Shown in pieces: positions 8,958 through 16,905 of a DNA stretch of 64,000 bases. The stretch's first letter is position 1; each line of letters starts with the position of its first letter. The translations under genes and the position numbers were made by a program. The stretch is from Suilimivivens sp009774465. Its GTDB lineage: Bacteria > Bacillota > Clostridia > Lachnospirales > Lachnospiraceae. The stretch spans positions 1 through 64,000 of the forward strand of contig CANDAE010000004.1 of assembly GCA_947382645.1 (NCBI GenBank), in the 5' to 3' direction. The notes under the pieces were generated by a model. That model saw only the letters and a program-made list of their open reading frames with translations. It ran no database searches and had not been told where the DNA came from.

Positions 8958-9372
8958 ACTTGTTGATATGATGATGTCATTTTTTATATGCACTGCCTGT
9001 ATTACGATTCTGGAAGGAATCATTGGCATGATTTTTTTCCCACAGCTTACTTTTGGGTATGAGGCTTTCTTTTCACCGCCTTTGTTTGGTTTTTTGTCTG
9101 TACTTTTCAGCATTGTAAACTATTCTAAAAAAGAATTAAGCATCCGCCAGGTACTGTTTCGACGATTCCTTCATTTGCTTTTGATAGAAGGGCTGGTTTT
9201 GGGACTTAATTATAGGACAGGAGCATTGTCTGATTTTCTTTTTTCCTTCGTTCTTGCAGCCTCTGTGGCGGTAGTTTTTATTTTGGTTTATGTGTTTGTA
9301 TGGATTGGGGAGAGAGCCAGCGCAATGCGGTTTAACGAACAGCTTAAAGTATACCAGAGCAGGCAGGGCTGA
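8947..9372 (+). CDS. DUF3021 family four-helix membrane protein
   Basis: A 141-residue membrane protein with four hydrophobic segments (roughly 7-28, 38-56, 70-88 and 98-120). It fits the DUF3021 family that accompanies stand-alone LytTR regulators. It starts at ATG 8947, preceded by GGGAGGTG with 6-base spacing, inside the end of the LytTR gene, which implies translational coupling. The likely role is a membrane partner or inhibitor of the LytTR protein, inferred from known pairs. No terminator is obvious in the next 100 bases. Confidence 0.8.
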   Translation: MKSKLVDMMMSFFICTACITILEGIIGMIFFPQLTFGYEAFFSPPLFGFLSVLFSIVNYSKKELSIRQVLFRRFLHLLLIEGLVLGLNYRTGALSDFLFSFVLAASVAVVFILVYVFVWIGERASAMRFNEQLKVYQSRQG

Positions 9373-9483
9373 AGTTGATAAGGCAGCCAATTTTCAGGTC
9401 CCGGGGAAATGTATGCGGCATCAAAAAGGGAGGCAGTCCGGAATATTTCTTCGTCGTCATGCTTTCACTCTACAAAAACGTAC

Positions 9484-9511
9484 TTGCTATTTCCTTTCAG
9501 TGTGATATGAT
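9484..9511 (+). promoter_or_regulatory. predicted sigma-A promoter for the HD-domain gene
   Basis: TTGCTA (9484-9489) and TATGAT (9506-9511) are spaced by 16 bases, 67 bases ahead of the HD gene. The rest of the 206-base gap (9373-9578) shows nothing else clear. Confidence 0.5.
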
Positions 9512-9578
9512 TAGGTTACGCATTTGAGCGTCCGGGCAGGGGAATTTTCTGGGAAAGAAAAGCTCATGCGGGAAAGGC

Positions 9579-10172
9579 ATGGATGAAATGGAAAATAATT
9601 TTACGAGAGAAGAAGCGCTTGCTTTGCTGAAAAAGTATAATAAGGAGCCTTTTCATATTCAGCATGGGCTTACGGTAGAGGGAGTTATGCGCTGGTATGC
9701 AAAAGAGCTTGGGTATGAAAATGAAGCGGATTACTGGGCGAATGTAGGTCTTTTACACGATATTGATTTTGAATTATATCCGGAGCAGCATTGCTTAAAA
9801 GCGCCTGAACTGTTAAGGGAAGGCGGCGCATCAGAGGATATGATTCATTCCATTTGCTCGCATGGCTATGGTCTTTGCTGTGATGTAAAGCCGGAACATG
9901 AAATGGAAAAGGTTCTTTTTGCAGTGGATGAGCTTACCGGCCTGATTGGTGCGGCGGCGCTTATGCGTCCCTCCAAAAGCGTAATGGATATGGAGGCTTC
10001 AAGCATAAAAAAGAAGTTTAAAGATAAGAAATTTGCAGCAGGGTGTTCTCGTGATGTGATCAGACAGGGCGCTGAAAACCTAGGGTGGGAGCTGAATGAT
10101 CTGTTTGAAAAGACAATTCTTGCCATGCGCTCCTGTGAAGAACAGATTCAGGAAGAAATGAGCAGGTTATGA
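9579..10172 (+). CDS. HD-domain phosphohydrolase-like protein
   Basis: A 197-residue cytoplasmic HD-superfamily protein. An early His (HIQHGLTVEGVMRWYA), the HD doublet (NVGLLHDIDFE) and a later Asp (FAVDELTGLIGA) match the metal-binding H...HD...D pattern of small metal-dependent phosphohydrolases acting on nucleotides. The substrate is unknown. The final ATGA (10169-10172) overlaps the start of the DUF554 gene, so the two are translationally coupled. The start was chosen at ATG 9579 after GGGAAAGG. Confidence 0.8.
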   Translation: MDEMENNFTREEALALLKKYNKEPFHIQHGLTVEGVMRWYAKELGYENEADYWANVGLLHDIDFELYPEQHCLKAPELLREGGASEDMIHSICSHGYGLCCDVKPEHEMEKVLFAVDELTGLIGAAALMRPSKSVMDMEASSIKKKFKDKKFAAGCSRDVIRQGAENLGWELNDLFEKTILAMRSCEEQIQEEMSRL

Positions 10173-10885
10173 CAGGACTTGGCACGATTATCAATACAGC
10201 GGCGGTAGTTGGCGGCGGCCTGATTGGAATGGGGCTGAAAAGCGGATTGAAAAAGCAGGTGCAGGATGCCCTGATGCAGGCCTGCGGCGTGGCCACTATT
10301 TTTATCGGAGCTGCCGGTGTATTGTCTAAAATGCTTGTTTTTAAAAATGGGGTTTTTGAAACGCAAGGGACAATGCTTTTAATTTTTTCTCTGGTGATTG
10401 GCGCTATCTTTGGGGAATGGCTTAATATTGAGCAGAAGATGGATACGATTGGAGAAAAGATTAAAAATGCTGTAGGAGCAAAAAATGACACCCTTTTTGT
10501 GGAAGGGTTTGTAAATGTGTCTCTGATTATCTGCGTAGGCGCTATGGCAATTGTGGGCGCCATTGAAGATGGCATAAGCGGAGATTATTCGCTCCTTACT
10601 GCCAAGGCTGTTCTGGATTTGATTATTGTGGTTGTTTTTGCTTCCACGTATGGGCTTGGCGCAGTGTTTTCCGCAGTTCCTGTTTTTGTATATCAGGGGA
10701 TAATTACTCTGCTGGCGGCATATCTTGGAAGCTTTGTCAGCGAAACACTTATCAGTCATCTTTCTTTTATCGGCTCCGCATTGATTTTCTGCGTGGGAGT
10801 TAATATTGCATTTGGAAAGAGATTTAAGGTAGGTAATATGCTTCCGGCGCTTATTGTACCGATTCTTTATGATTTGATTCTTTAA
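10169..10885 (+). CDS. DUF554 family membrane protein
   Basis: A 238-residue hydrophobic protein starting MTGLGTIINTAAVVGGGLIG, the typical N-terminus of DUF554 (YdfK-like) proteins. About six to seven membrane segments with small-residue-rich helices suggest a transporter or channel, but no substrate is established. It overlaps the HD gene by four bases and ends just before a strong terminator. Confidence 0.82.
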   Translation: MTGLGTIINTAAVVGGGLIGMGLKSGLKKQVQDALMQACGVATIFIGAAGVLSKMLVFKNGVFETQGTMLLIFSLVIGAIFGEWLNIEQKMDTIGEKIKNAVGAKNDTLFVEGFVNVSLIICVGAMAIVGAIEDGISGDYSLLTAKAVLDLIIVVVFASTYGLGAVFSAVPVFVYQGIITLLAAYLGSFVSETLISHLSFIGSALIFCVGVNIAFGKRFKVGNMLPALIVPILYDLIL

Positions 10886-10890
10886 CAGGC

Positions 10891-10930
10891 AGGAATGGAA
10901 ACTATAAAATGGTTTCCATTCCTATTTTTT
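10891..10930 (+). terminator. rho-independent terminator after the DUF554 gene
   Basis: AGGAATGGAAAC (10891-10902) pairs perfectly with GTTTCCATTCCT (10912-10923), followed by ATTTTTT. The stem also covers the stop codon of the convergent acetyltransferase gene. Confidence 0.85.
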
Positions 10931-11372
10931 GCGGTTTCAGTCCGCAGGATTGATAAAATTTCATGGCCGGTTCATTTAAACTCCAGACGTTTAAGGTTAC
11001 GTTATAGCATTTCGATGCCCGTGCGAAATCAAGCACTGCCTCATAAAGCTTTTTCCCGATATGCTGGCCGCGAAGGGCTTCATCCACGCATAAATCATCT
11101 ATGTATAAAGTTTTAATATCTGTCAGAATATTATTATTTATATGCTGCTGGAAAATACAGAAAGCATATCCCAGCACAGCATTGTTTTCGTCTATTGCAA
11201 CAAAAATGGGGCGCATATCATCCTGAATAATGCTTAAAAGCTCTTCATCAGTGTATTTTTTTGCTCCATATTTAAATAAATCCGGACGCCCCTTATGATG
11301 CACCAGACAAACCTGCATAAGCAGATGATTGATTCCATCCATATCCTGTTCCTTTGCACGTCTTATTTCCAT
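10902..11372 (-). CDS. GNAT-family N-acetyltransferase
   Basis: A 156-residue GCN5-related acetyltransferase. It starts MEIRRAKEQDMDGINHLL and carries the acetyl-CoA-binding motif A region (IDDLCVDEALRGQHIGKKLYEAVLDFAR, with the R/QxxGxG/A-type RGQHIG turn). The C-terminal part (NVTLNVWSLNEPAMKFYQSCGLKP) is typical. The substrate is unknown. I start it at 11372 because GGGAGGG lies just upstream on the minus strand; a longer reading frame to 11438 would run into the repeat element. It is convergent with the DUF554 gene and shares its terminator stem. Confidence 0.85.
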   Translation of the reverse strand: MEIRRAKEQDMDGINHLLMQVCLVHHKGRPDLFKYGAKKYTDEELLSIIQDDMRPIFVAIDENNAVLGYAFCIFQQHINNNILTDIKTLYIDDLCVDEALRGQHIGKKLYEAVLDFARASKCYNVTLNVWSLNEPAMKFYQSCGLKPQKIGMETIL

Positions 11373-11396
11373 GATTATACCCTCCCTGGTAAAAAT

Positions 11397-11612
11397 ATTT
11401 GATAATTGTAATGATAAAGTGAATGAATATTCAGACAATATTTCTGTTCAAATCCTGTTGCACCGGACATTCCGGCAAGCCAAATAAAGCAGAAGCCAGT
11501 CGGGAAGTGTCCCTCCTGTCTTCTATTGTCTTGTCCTCATGGTGCATAAGGATTTTCACAGAAATATTGTCTGAATATTCCCACTACTTTATCGGTTGCA
11601 ATTACTTGAAAA
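11397..11612. repeat. structured inverted-repeat element, copy 1 (216 bp)
   Basis: Long imperfect arms: GAATATTCAG-A-CAATATTTCTGT (from 11423) pairs with ACAGAAATATTG-T-CTGAATATTC (ending 11580). The arms extend inward to GTTGCACC/GGTGCA and outward to TAATTGTAA/TTGCAATTA. The centre holds a second hairpin, AGAAG-c-CAG-tc-GGGA-agtg-TCCC-tc-CTG-t-CTTCT (11491-11524). A second copy is at 61938-62157. The short reading frames over it have no ribosome binding site and follow the repeat, so I do not call them genes. The element lies 24 bases upstream of the acetyltransferase start (minus strand) and about 100 bases before the rrf2 promoter. Confidence 0.8.
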
Positions 11613-11714
11613 TGTTGTGGTACTTAAAAATATTCTGTAGCCCAGCGTGGCGACGAAGAATGAAAGCTCTATCCACGCCAAACCTACACAAAATTATATC
11701 ACATTTTCACAAAC

Positions 11715-11743
11715 TTGACTTTTTTTTTAATAAAATATACAAT
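11715..11743 (+). promoter_or_regulatory. predicted promoter of the rrf2 gene
   Basis: TTGACT (11715-11720) and TACAAT (11738-11743) are separated by 17 bases, in a T/A-rich stretch about 100 bases before the Rrf2 start. Together with the two repeats this accounts for most of the 468-base gap 11373-11840. A GCGTGG/CCACGC pair (about 11645-11679) forms one more possible hairpin. Confidence 0.65.
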
Positions 11744-11760
11744 TCATATATAAGCAGTCG

Positions 11761-11815
11761 GAATTAATTCCCGCGAGCAACGAGCCAATGGTGACTGCCG
11801 CGAGGGTGAAATACC
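11761..11815. repeat. short GC-rich repeat family, copy A
   Basis: GAATTAATTCCCGCGAGCAA with following CGAGCC (11761-11786) and TGCCGCGAGGGTGAAATACC (11796-11815) recur in inverse orientation at 45391-45493, with shorter remnants at 48232-48254 and 19279-19296. Here it forms part of the rrf2 leader. Confidence 0.65.
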
Positions 11816-11840
11816 TATAAAATGAAAGAATGAGGTCTCT

Positions 11841-12275
11841 ATGAAAATATCCACAAAAGGAAGATATGCATTGCGGTTGATGCTGGATTTGGCAGTTTAT
11901 AATACGGGGGAGCCGGTGAGTCTGAAAGATATAGCCAGGCGGCAGCAGATTTCAGAAAAGTATCTGGAACAGATTATTTCCATATTAAATAAAGCAGGAT
12001 ATGTAAGGAGTATCAGAGGCGCGCAGGGAGGCTATATTTTAAAGCGGGAACCGGCGGAGTATACGGTAGGCATGATTTTGCGCTTAACGGAAGGGGATCT
12101 TGCGCCGGTTAGCTGTGTGGGAGAAGACCGGATAGAGTGTGAACGGAAACAGGACTGTGTAACCATTCGGATATGGGAAAGGTTGAATGAAGCAATTAAT
12201 GGAGTGGTGGATCATATTACTCTGGCAGATATGGCCTTATGGCAGCAGGAAAAATCGGATGAGTATGTGATATGA
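11841..12275 (+). CDS. Rrf2/IscR-family transcriptional regulator
   Basis: A 144-residue Rrf2 protein. The winged-helix domain (MKISTKGRYALRLMLDLA..., SLKDIARRQQISEKYLEQII, RGAQGGYIL) is canonical. Three cysteines at about residues 92, 100 and 106 (C-x7-C-x5-C) could hold an iron-sulfur cluster as in IscR or respond to redox/sulfide, though the spacing differs from IscR's x5/x5. No isc/suf or cysteine genes are adjacent, so the target is uncertain. Downstream after 7 bases comes a highly folded segment and then an MBL-fold gene. The RBS is weak (GAATGAGGTC). Confidence 0.88.
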   Translation: MKISTKGRYALRLMLDLAVYNTGEPVSLKDIARRQQISEKYLEQIISILNKAGYVRSIRGAQGGYILKREPAEYTVGMILRLTEGDLAPVSCVGEDRIECERKQDCVTIRIWERLNEAINGVVDHITLADMALWQQEKSDEYVI

Positions 12276-12282
12276 TACAACA

Positions 12283-12457
12283 GTTCAGCCATGCAGAATA
12301 GACAGAGCAAACTGGACGTGTGAGCTTGCTCACTAAGGCCAATTTGCTCTGTCTATTCTATAGGGTGGACGCCCGACATGAAATAAGTCACCAGCCAATC
12401 AATTAAATGCTCAGCCCCAAAATATATACTGGTGACTTGTGAATGGCATGGCTGAAC
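12283..12457 (+). ncRNA. candidate structured RNA with three long perfect stems
   Basis: Outer stem GTTCAGCCATGC (12283-12294) pairs with GCATGGCTGAAC (12446-12457). The second stem AGAATAGACAGAGCAAA (12295-12311) pairs with TTTGCTCTGTCTATTCT (12343-12359) and is capped by GTGAGC-TT-GCTCAC (12320-12333). The third stem AAGTCACCAG (12385-12394) pairs with CTGGTGACTT (12429-12438). All are perfect, nested and consistent with one multibranch fold; no U-run follows, so it is not a simple terminator. It lies between rrf2 and the MBL gene and could be a cis-acting leader for the latter, a small RNA, or a mobile palindromic element. I do not recognise a known class. Confidence 0.6.
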
Positions 12458-12520
12458 AACGTGGAAGAATGGTATGGTTAAACTATTACGATTTGGCAGA
12501 TGATACTAGGAGGAAACAAA

Positions 12521-13399
12521 ATGTATGAATTAGTGCAGATCAGCAGCCAGTGTTATTATATAAACTGTCCGGCTAAGATAGGTGTTTATCTTACAGGCAA
12601 GGATCAGGTTTATCTGGTTGACAGTGGAAATGATAAGGATGCAGGGAAAAAGGTCCGGCAGATTCTTGATAAGAATGGCTGGCATTTGAAAGGGATATTG
12701 AATACCCACTCCAATGCGGATCATATTGGGGGCAATCGTTATCTGCAGGGACAGACAGGATGTAAAATATACTCTGGCGGCATAGAAGCTGCTTTTACGA
12801 GAAATCCGGTGTTGGAGCCGGCTTTTCTTTATGGGGGATATCCCTGTAAGGAACTGAGGCATAAGTTTTTGATGGCGCAGGAAAGCAATGTGACTGATTT
12901 TTCAGATGAGGATTTTCCCAAAGAAATTGAAGTGATACCGCTTCCGGGGCATTTTTTTGATATGGTGGGATTTAAAATGCCGGATGGAACAGTTTTTCTG
13001 GCAGACTGTATCAGCAGCAGGGAAACGCTGGAAAAATACGGGGTTTCTTTTATTTATGATGTGGAAGCCTATCTGCAGACGCTGGATATGGTGGAACAAA
13101 TGGAAGCTGTTATGTTTGTCCCTTCTCATGCACAGGCAGCCGGTGATATAAAGGAACTGGTACGGTTCAATAGAGAAAAAGTAAAAGAAGCAGCGGAGAA
13201 AATTTTATGCATCTGCAGGGAGCCTATGCATTTTGAAAAAATCCTGCAAAGGGTATTTCAGGATTATGGTCTTACTATGAATTTTGAACAGTATGTGCTG
13301 GTGGGCAGTACTGTGCGATCCTATCTTTCATGGCTGAAAGATACAGGAAAACTCTCGGCAGTATTTCAGGATGAAATGCTTTTGTGGCAGAGTTTATAG
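12521..13399 (+). CDS. MBL-fold metallo-hydrolase with altered metal motif
   Basis: A 292-residue metallo-beta-lactamase-fold protein. The usual HxHxDH motif reads HSNADH (residues 63-68), so the second His ligand is replaced by Asn65. Later ligand regions look intact: PGH (LPGHFFDMVGF), an Asp (FLADCISS) and a His (FVPSHAQAAG). A C-terminal extension of about 90 residues looks like a winged-helix tail (KEAAEKILCICREPMHFEKILQRVF). ATG 12521 follows CTAGGAGG; a GTG/ATG 21 bases earlier overlaps no RBS. Cardiolipin synthase follows after 31 bases. Possible roles: thioesterase, glyoxalase-like enzyme or RNase-like hydrolase. Confidence 0.8.
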   Translation: MYELVQISSQCYYINCPAKIGVYLTGKDQVYLVDSGNDKDAGKKVRQILDKNGWHLKGILNTHSNADHIGGNRYLQGQTGCKIYSGGIEAAFTRNPVLEPAFLYGGYPCKELRHKFLMAQESNVTDFSDEDFPKEIEVIPLPGHFFDMVGFKMPDGTVFLADCISSRETLEKYGVSFIYDVEAYLQTLDMVEQMEAVMFVPSHAQAAGDIKELVRFNREKVKEAAEKILCICREPMHFEKILQRVFQDYGLTMNFEQYVLVGSTVRSYLSWLKDTGKLSAVFQDEMLLWQSL

Positions 13400-13430
13400 T
13401 GCAAAAGGTAAAATGCAGGAGGAACCGGCT

Positions 13431-15008
13431 ATGATAGATGATTATAAAAACAAAGGACTTCTTCTTTTAAAAAAGGGGCAGAAAGGGATGATTCATGCCG
13501 TTTTCAGCCGCTTTGGGCTGATTTTGCTTTTGCTGATATTGCAGGTTCTGTTTCTTTTCAGTATCTTTCAGTGGTTTGAAGAGTTTCTGCCCCATATTTT
13601 CGGTGGAGCGGTAGTGCTCACATTTATCATGGTAATTTATCTCTTAAACAATAAAATGAACCCTACGGCAAAAATCACGTGGCTGATTGTGATTATGCTG
13701 CTTCCTGTGTTTGGAGTGCTTTTGTTTTTGTATACACAAAGCGATATAGGGCACAGGATTTTAAAAGCACGTATCAATTATATTATTACAGCCTCCAGAG
13801 AGAGTATACCCCAGCAGGAGGAGGTAAGGCAGCATTTAATTAAAGAAAATCCAGGGGTTGCGGCACTGGCTCATTATATGCATAGAAGCGGCTGCCATCC
13901 GGTTTTTGAAAATACAGCGGTTACTTATTTCCCTTTAGGAGAAGACAAGTTTGAGGAGATGCTAAAGCAGCTTGAGGCAGCACAGCATTTTATCTTTATG
14001 GAATACTTTATTGTGGATGAAGGCCTTATGTGGGGCAGAGTATTGGAAATCCTTGCAAAAAAGGCGGCGCAGGGAGTAGAAGTACGCGTGATGTATGACG
14101 GGAGCTGTGAATTTGCCCTGCTGCCCCGGGATTACCCCAGGCGGCTTAAAGCATTGGGGATTAAGTGTAAGGTATTTGCCCATGTGTCGCCTTTTGTATC
14201 CACCCATTATAATTATCGGGATCACAGAAAAATACTGGTGATTGACGGACATACTGCCTTTAACGGGGGAGTAAACCTTGCAGATGAGTACATTAATCAA
14301 AAAGAAAAGTTCGGCCATTGGAAAGATACTGCTGTCATGCTGAAAGGGGATGCTGTCAAAAGCTTTACCCTGATGTTTCTCCAGATGTGGGGGATAGATG
14401 AAATAAAAGAGGAAACCGTTGATTTCCTTTCCTATCCTGCGTATCCTGTGGAAAAGGCCAAAGGTTATGTGATTCCCTATGGGGACTGTCCGCTGGATGA
14501 TGATAAGCTGGGAGAAAGAGTGTATATGGATATTTTGAACAGATCTTTGTCCTATGTACACATTATGACGCCCTATCTGATTCTGGATGGAGAAATGGAA
14601 ACTGCCTTGAAGTTTGCTGCTGAAAGGGGAGTGGAGGTAGTGCTTTTACTGCCGGGAATTCCTGATAAGGCAATCCCTTATGCACTGGCTAAAACCCATT
14701 ATGCATCCCTGCTGGAGTCAGGGGTAAAAATATATGAATACACACCCGGGTTTGTTCATGCAAAGGTATTTGTCAGCGACCAGGCGGAAGCGGTGGTGGG
14801 AACGATTAACCTGGATTACCGCAGCTTATACCATCATTTTGAGTGCGCTACTTATCTGTATCGTACAGACTGTATTCAGGAAATTGAAGCAGATTTTCAG
14901 TCGACTCTTGCAAAATGCAGGCAGGTTACAACAGAAAGTGTGCGCAGTGAAAAATGGACGGTAAAACTGGTGGGACGATTAATGAAAGCGGTTGCTCCGT
15001 TAATGTAG
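13431..15008 (+). CDS. cls: cardiolipin synthase (phospholipase D family)
   Basis: A 525-residue membrane enzyme that joins two phosphatidylglycerols into cardiolipin plus glycerol. Two N-terminal membrane segments (about residues 25-45 and 57-100, including the PLDc_N region with NPTAKITWLIVIMLLPVFG) precede two PLD domains with HKD motifs: HRKILVID from His265 and HAKVFVSD from His443. Length and order match bacterial ClsA-type enzymes. I start at ATG 13431 behind AGGAGG; a longer frame from 13371 overlaps the MBL gene end. It probably forms an operon with the MBL gene. Confidence 0.93.
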   Translation: MIDDYKNKGLLLLKKGQKGMIHAVFSRFGLILLLLILQVLFLFSIFQWFEEFLPHIFGGAVVLTFIMVIYLLNNKMNPTAKITWLIVIMLLPVFGVLLFLYTQSDIGHRILKARINYIITASRESIPQQEEVRQHLIKENPGVAALAHYMHRSGCHPVFENTAVTYFPLGEDKFEEMLKQLEAAQHFIFMEYFIVDEGLMWGRVLEILAKKAAQGVEVRVMYDGSCEFALLPRDYPRRLKALGIKCKVFAHVSPFVSTHYNYRDHRKILVIDGHTAFNGGVNLADEYINQKEKFGHWKDTAVMLKGDAVKSFTLMFLQMWGIDEIKEETVDFLSYPAYPVEKAKGYVIPYGDCPLDDDKLGERVYMDILNRSLSYVHIMTPYLILDGEMETALKFAAERGVEVVLLLPGIPDKAIPYALAKTHYASLLESGVKIYEYTPGFVHAKVFVSDQAEAVVGTINLDYRSLYHHFECATYLYRTDCIQEIEADFQSTLAKCRQVTTESVRSEKWTVKLVGRLMKAVAPLM

Positions 15009-15038
15009 CATAAAGCGGCAGTGGATGAAAGCGACATA

Positions 15039-15067
15039 TTGCGGAACAGATGAAAAGCGTGTATAAT
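15039..15067 (+). promoter_or_regulatory. predicted promoter of aspS
   Basis: TTGCGG (15039-15044) and TATAAT (15062-15067) are separated by 17 bases, 57 bases upstream of the aspS start. No T-box is visible in this short leader. Confidence 0.7.
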
Positions 15068-15124
15068 ATAAGCGTTTGTGAAAGAGAAATACAATGTGAA
15101 AAGAATACAGAAATGAGGTAGATT

Positions 15125-16891
15125 ATGGTACAGTCAAGAACCCATACATGTAATCAGCTAAGAATCAGCGATGTTGGTAAGAAGGTAACTATCACAGGCT
15201 GGTACGATAATATGCGGAAGGTCAGCAGGAATCTTGGATTTTTGATTCTTCGTGATTTCTATGGCGTAACCCAGGTAGTGATTGAGACAGAAGAAATGAT
15301 GGCAAAGCTTTCCGGAATCAATAATGAGTCCACTCTTTCCATCACTGGTTTGGTAAGAGAACGCTCCAGTAAAAATTCTCAGATTGAAACAGGAGAAATT
15401 GAGGTGGTTCCTGAGGAAATCACTGTTTTGGGAAAATGCATTTATAATGAGCTTCCTTTTGAGGTGAACCGTTCTAAGGAAGCAGATGAGGCCACCAGAT
15501 TAAAATACAGATATCTGGACCTTAGAAACCCTGCGGTAAAGGAAAAAATTGTACTGCGGAGTAAAATTGTGGCAGAGATCAGAAAGAGCATGATTGAGCA
15601 TGATTTTCTGGAAATTACCACCCCCATTTTAACCTGCTCTTCTCCGGAAGGAGCAAGGGATTATCTGGTTCCTTCCAGAAACCATCCGGGGAAATTTTAT
15701 GCACTGCCCCAGGCTCCCCAGCAGTTTAAACAGCTTTTAATGACATCCGGATTTGACAGATATTTTCAGGTGGCTCCCTGTTTTCGGGATGAGGATGCCA
15801 GAGCAGACCGTTCTCCCGGAGAGTTTTATCAGTTGGATATGGAAATTGCGTTTGCAACGCAGGAAGATGTATTTGGGGTAATAGAAGACGTGCTGCCTCC
15901 CATCTTTGCTAAGTATGGTAAGTATAAAACTGCATCCAGTGCGCCCTTTGCAAGGATTTCCTATAAAGATGCAATGGAAAAATATGGTTCTGATAAGCCG
16001 GATTTACGAATAGACCTGTTAGTGCAGGATGCTACGGAATGTATGAATGACTGTGGGTTTGGACCTTTTGAGGGACAGACCGTGAAGGCAGTAGTGGTGG
16101 ATCACTTTACAGCAACCCGAAAAGTGATTGATAAGATCTGTGCTGATGTGGAAGTGCAGAGTGGACAAAAGGCTTACTGGTTTAAGCTGGATGAAAATGG
16201 GGATTTTGCAGGAGGTATCTCCAAGTTTTTGCAGGATAGAAAAGAGCAGGTGATTGCGGCGCTTGGCTTAAAGAACGGGGATTTTGTAGGACTGACAGCA
16301 GGTAAAAAGACAGACGCCCAAAAAACAGCCGGTGTGCTGCGGAAATTCCTGGGGATGAACTGTGAAGCTCATATGAAACAGGAATGCTACGAATTCTGCT
16401 GGATTGTGGATTTCCCCATGTATGAAATTGGTGAGGAATCAGGAGAACTGGAATTCTGTCATAATCCTTTTTCCATGCCTCAGGGAGGAATGGATGCACT
16501 TTTAAATAAAGATCCGCTGGATATTTATGCTTATCAGTATGATCTGGTATGTAATGGAGTGGAACTTTCTTCCGGCGCGGTGAGGAATCATGATCCTGAA
16601 ATTATGGTAAAGGCATTCCAGATCGTAGGGCTTGCAGAAGAGGATGTAAAAGCAAAGTTTCCTGCCATGTACAATGCATTCTGCTATGGTGCGCCTCCAC
16701 ATGCAGGAATTGCACCCGGCGTGGACCGGATGGTAATGCTGATTGCAGGGGAAGAAAGCATCAGGGAGATAATTCCATTCCCTATGAATAAAACGGCGCA
16801 GGATGTTATGATGGGAGCGCCTTCGGCAGTTGATGAAAAACAGCTTCGTGACGTGCATATAAAGATTGACCTGCCAAAAGAAACACAGTAA
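15125..16891 (+). CDS. aspS: aspartyl-tRNA synthetase
   Basis: A 588-residue class II aminoacyl-tRNA synthetase that charges tRNA-Asp. In order: an OB-fold anticodon-binding domain (KKVTITGWYDNMRKVSRNLGFLILRD), motif 2 (PCFRDEDARADRSPGEFYQLDME), the bacterial GAD insertion (about 300-420) and motif 3 (GVDRMVMLIAGEESIREIIPFP). Full-length bacterial type. It has its own promoter; a lipoprotein gene follows 14 bases downstream and is likely co-transcribed. Confidence 0.97.
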   Translation: MVQSRTHTCNQLRISDVGKKVTITGWYDNMRKVSRNLGFLILRDFYGVTQVVIETEEMMAKLSGINNESTLSITGLVRERSSKNSQIETGEIEVVPEEITVLGKCIYNELPFEVNRSKEADEATRLKYRYLDLRNPAVKEKIVLRSKIVAEIRKSMIEHDFLEITTPILTCSSPEGARDYLVPSRNHPGKFYALPQAPQQFKQLLMTSGFDRYFQVAPCFRDEDARADRSPGEFYQLDMEIAFATQEDVFGVIEDVLPPIFAKYGKYKTASSAPFARISYKDAMEKYGSDKPDLRIDLLVQDATECMNDCGFGPFEGQTVKAVVVDHFTATRKVIDKICADVEVQSGQKAYWFKLDENGDFAGGISKFLQDRKEQVIAALGLKNGDFVGLTAGKKTDAQKTAGVLRKFLGMNCEAHMKQECYEFCWIVDFPMYEIGEESGELEFCHNPFSMPQGGMDALLNKDPLDIYAYQYDLVCNGVELSSGAVRNHDPEIMVKAFQIVGLAEEDVKAKFPAMYNAFCYGAPPHAGIAPGVDRMVMLIAGEESIREIIPFPMNKTAQDVMMGAPSAVDEKQLRDVHIKIDLPKETQ

Positions 16892-16905
16892 GTATGGAGG
16901 ATGAT

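Noticed and set aside
11423..11767. Open frame MNIQTIFLFKSCCTGHSGKP... and its counterpart at 61968-62195, at first sight two homologous small proteins
   Set aside because: The similarity follows the inverted-repeat DNA on both strands, neither has a ribosome binding site, and the stem carries compensatory changes, so pairing rather than coding explains it.
12295..12359. 17-bp stem as a rho-independent terminator of rrf2
   Set aside because: No U-run follows the stem and it is nested inside a larger perfect stem, so a structured RNA or element fits better.
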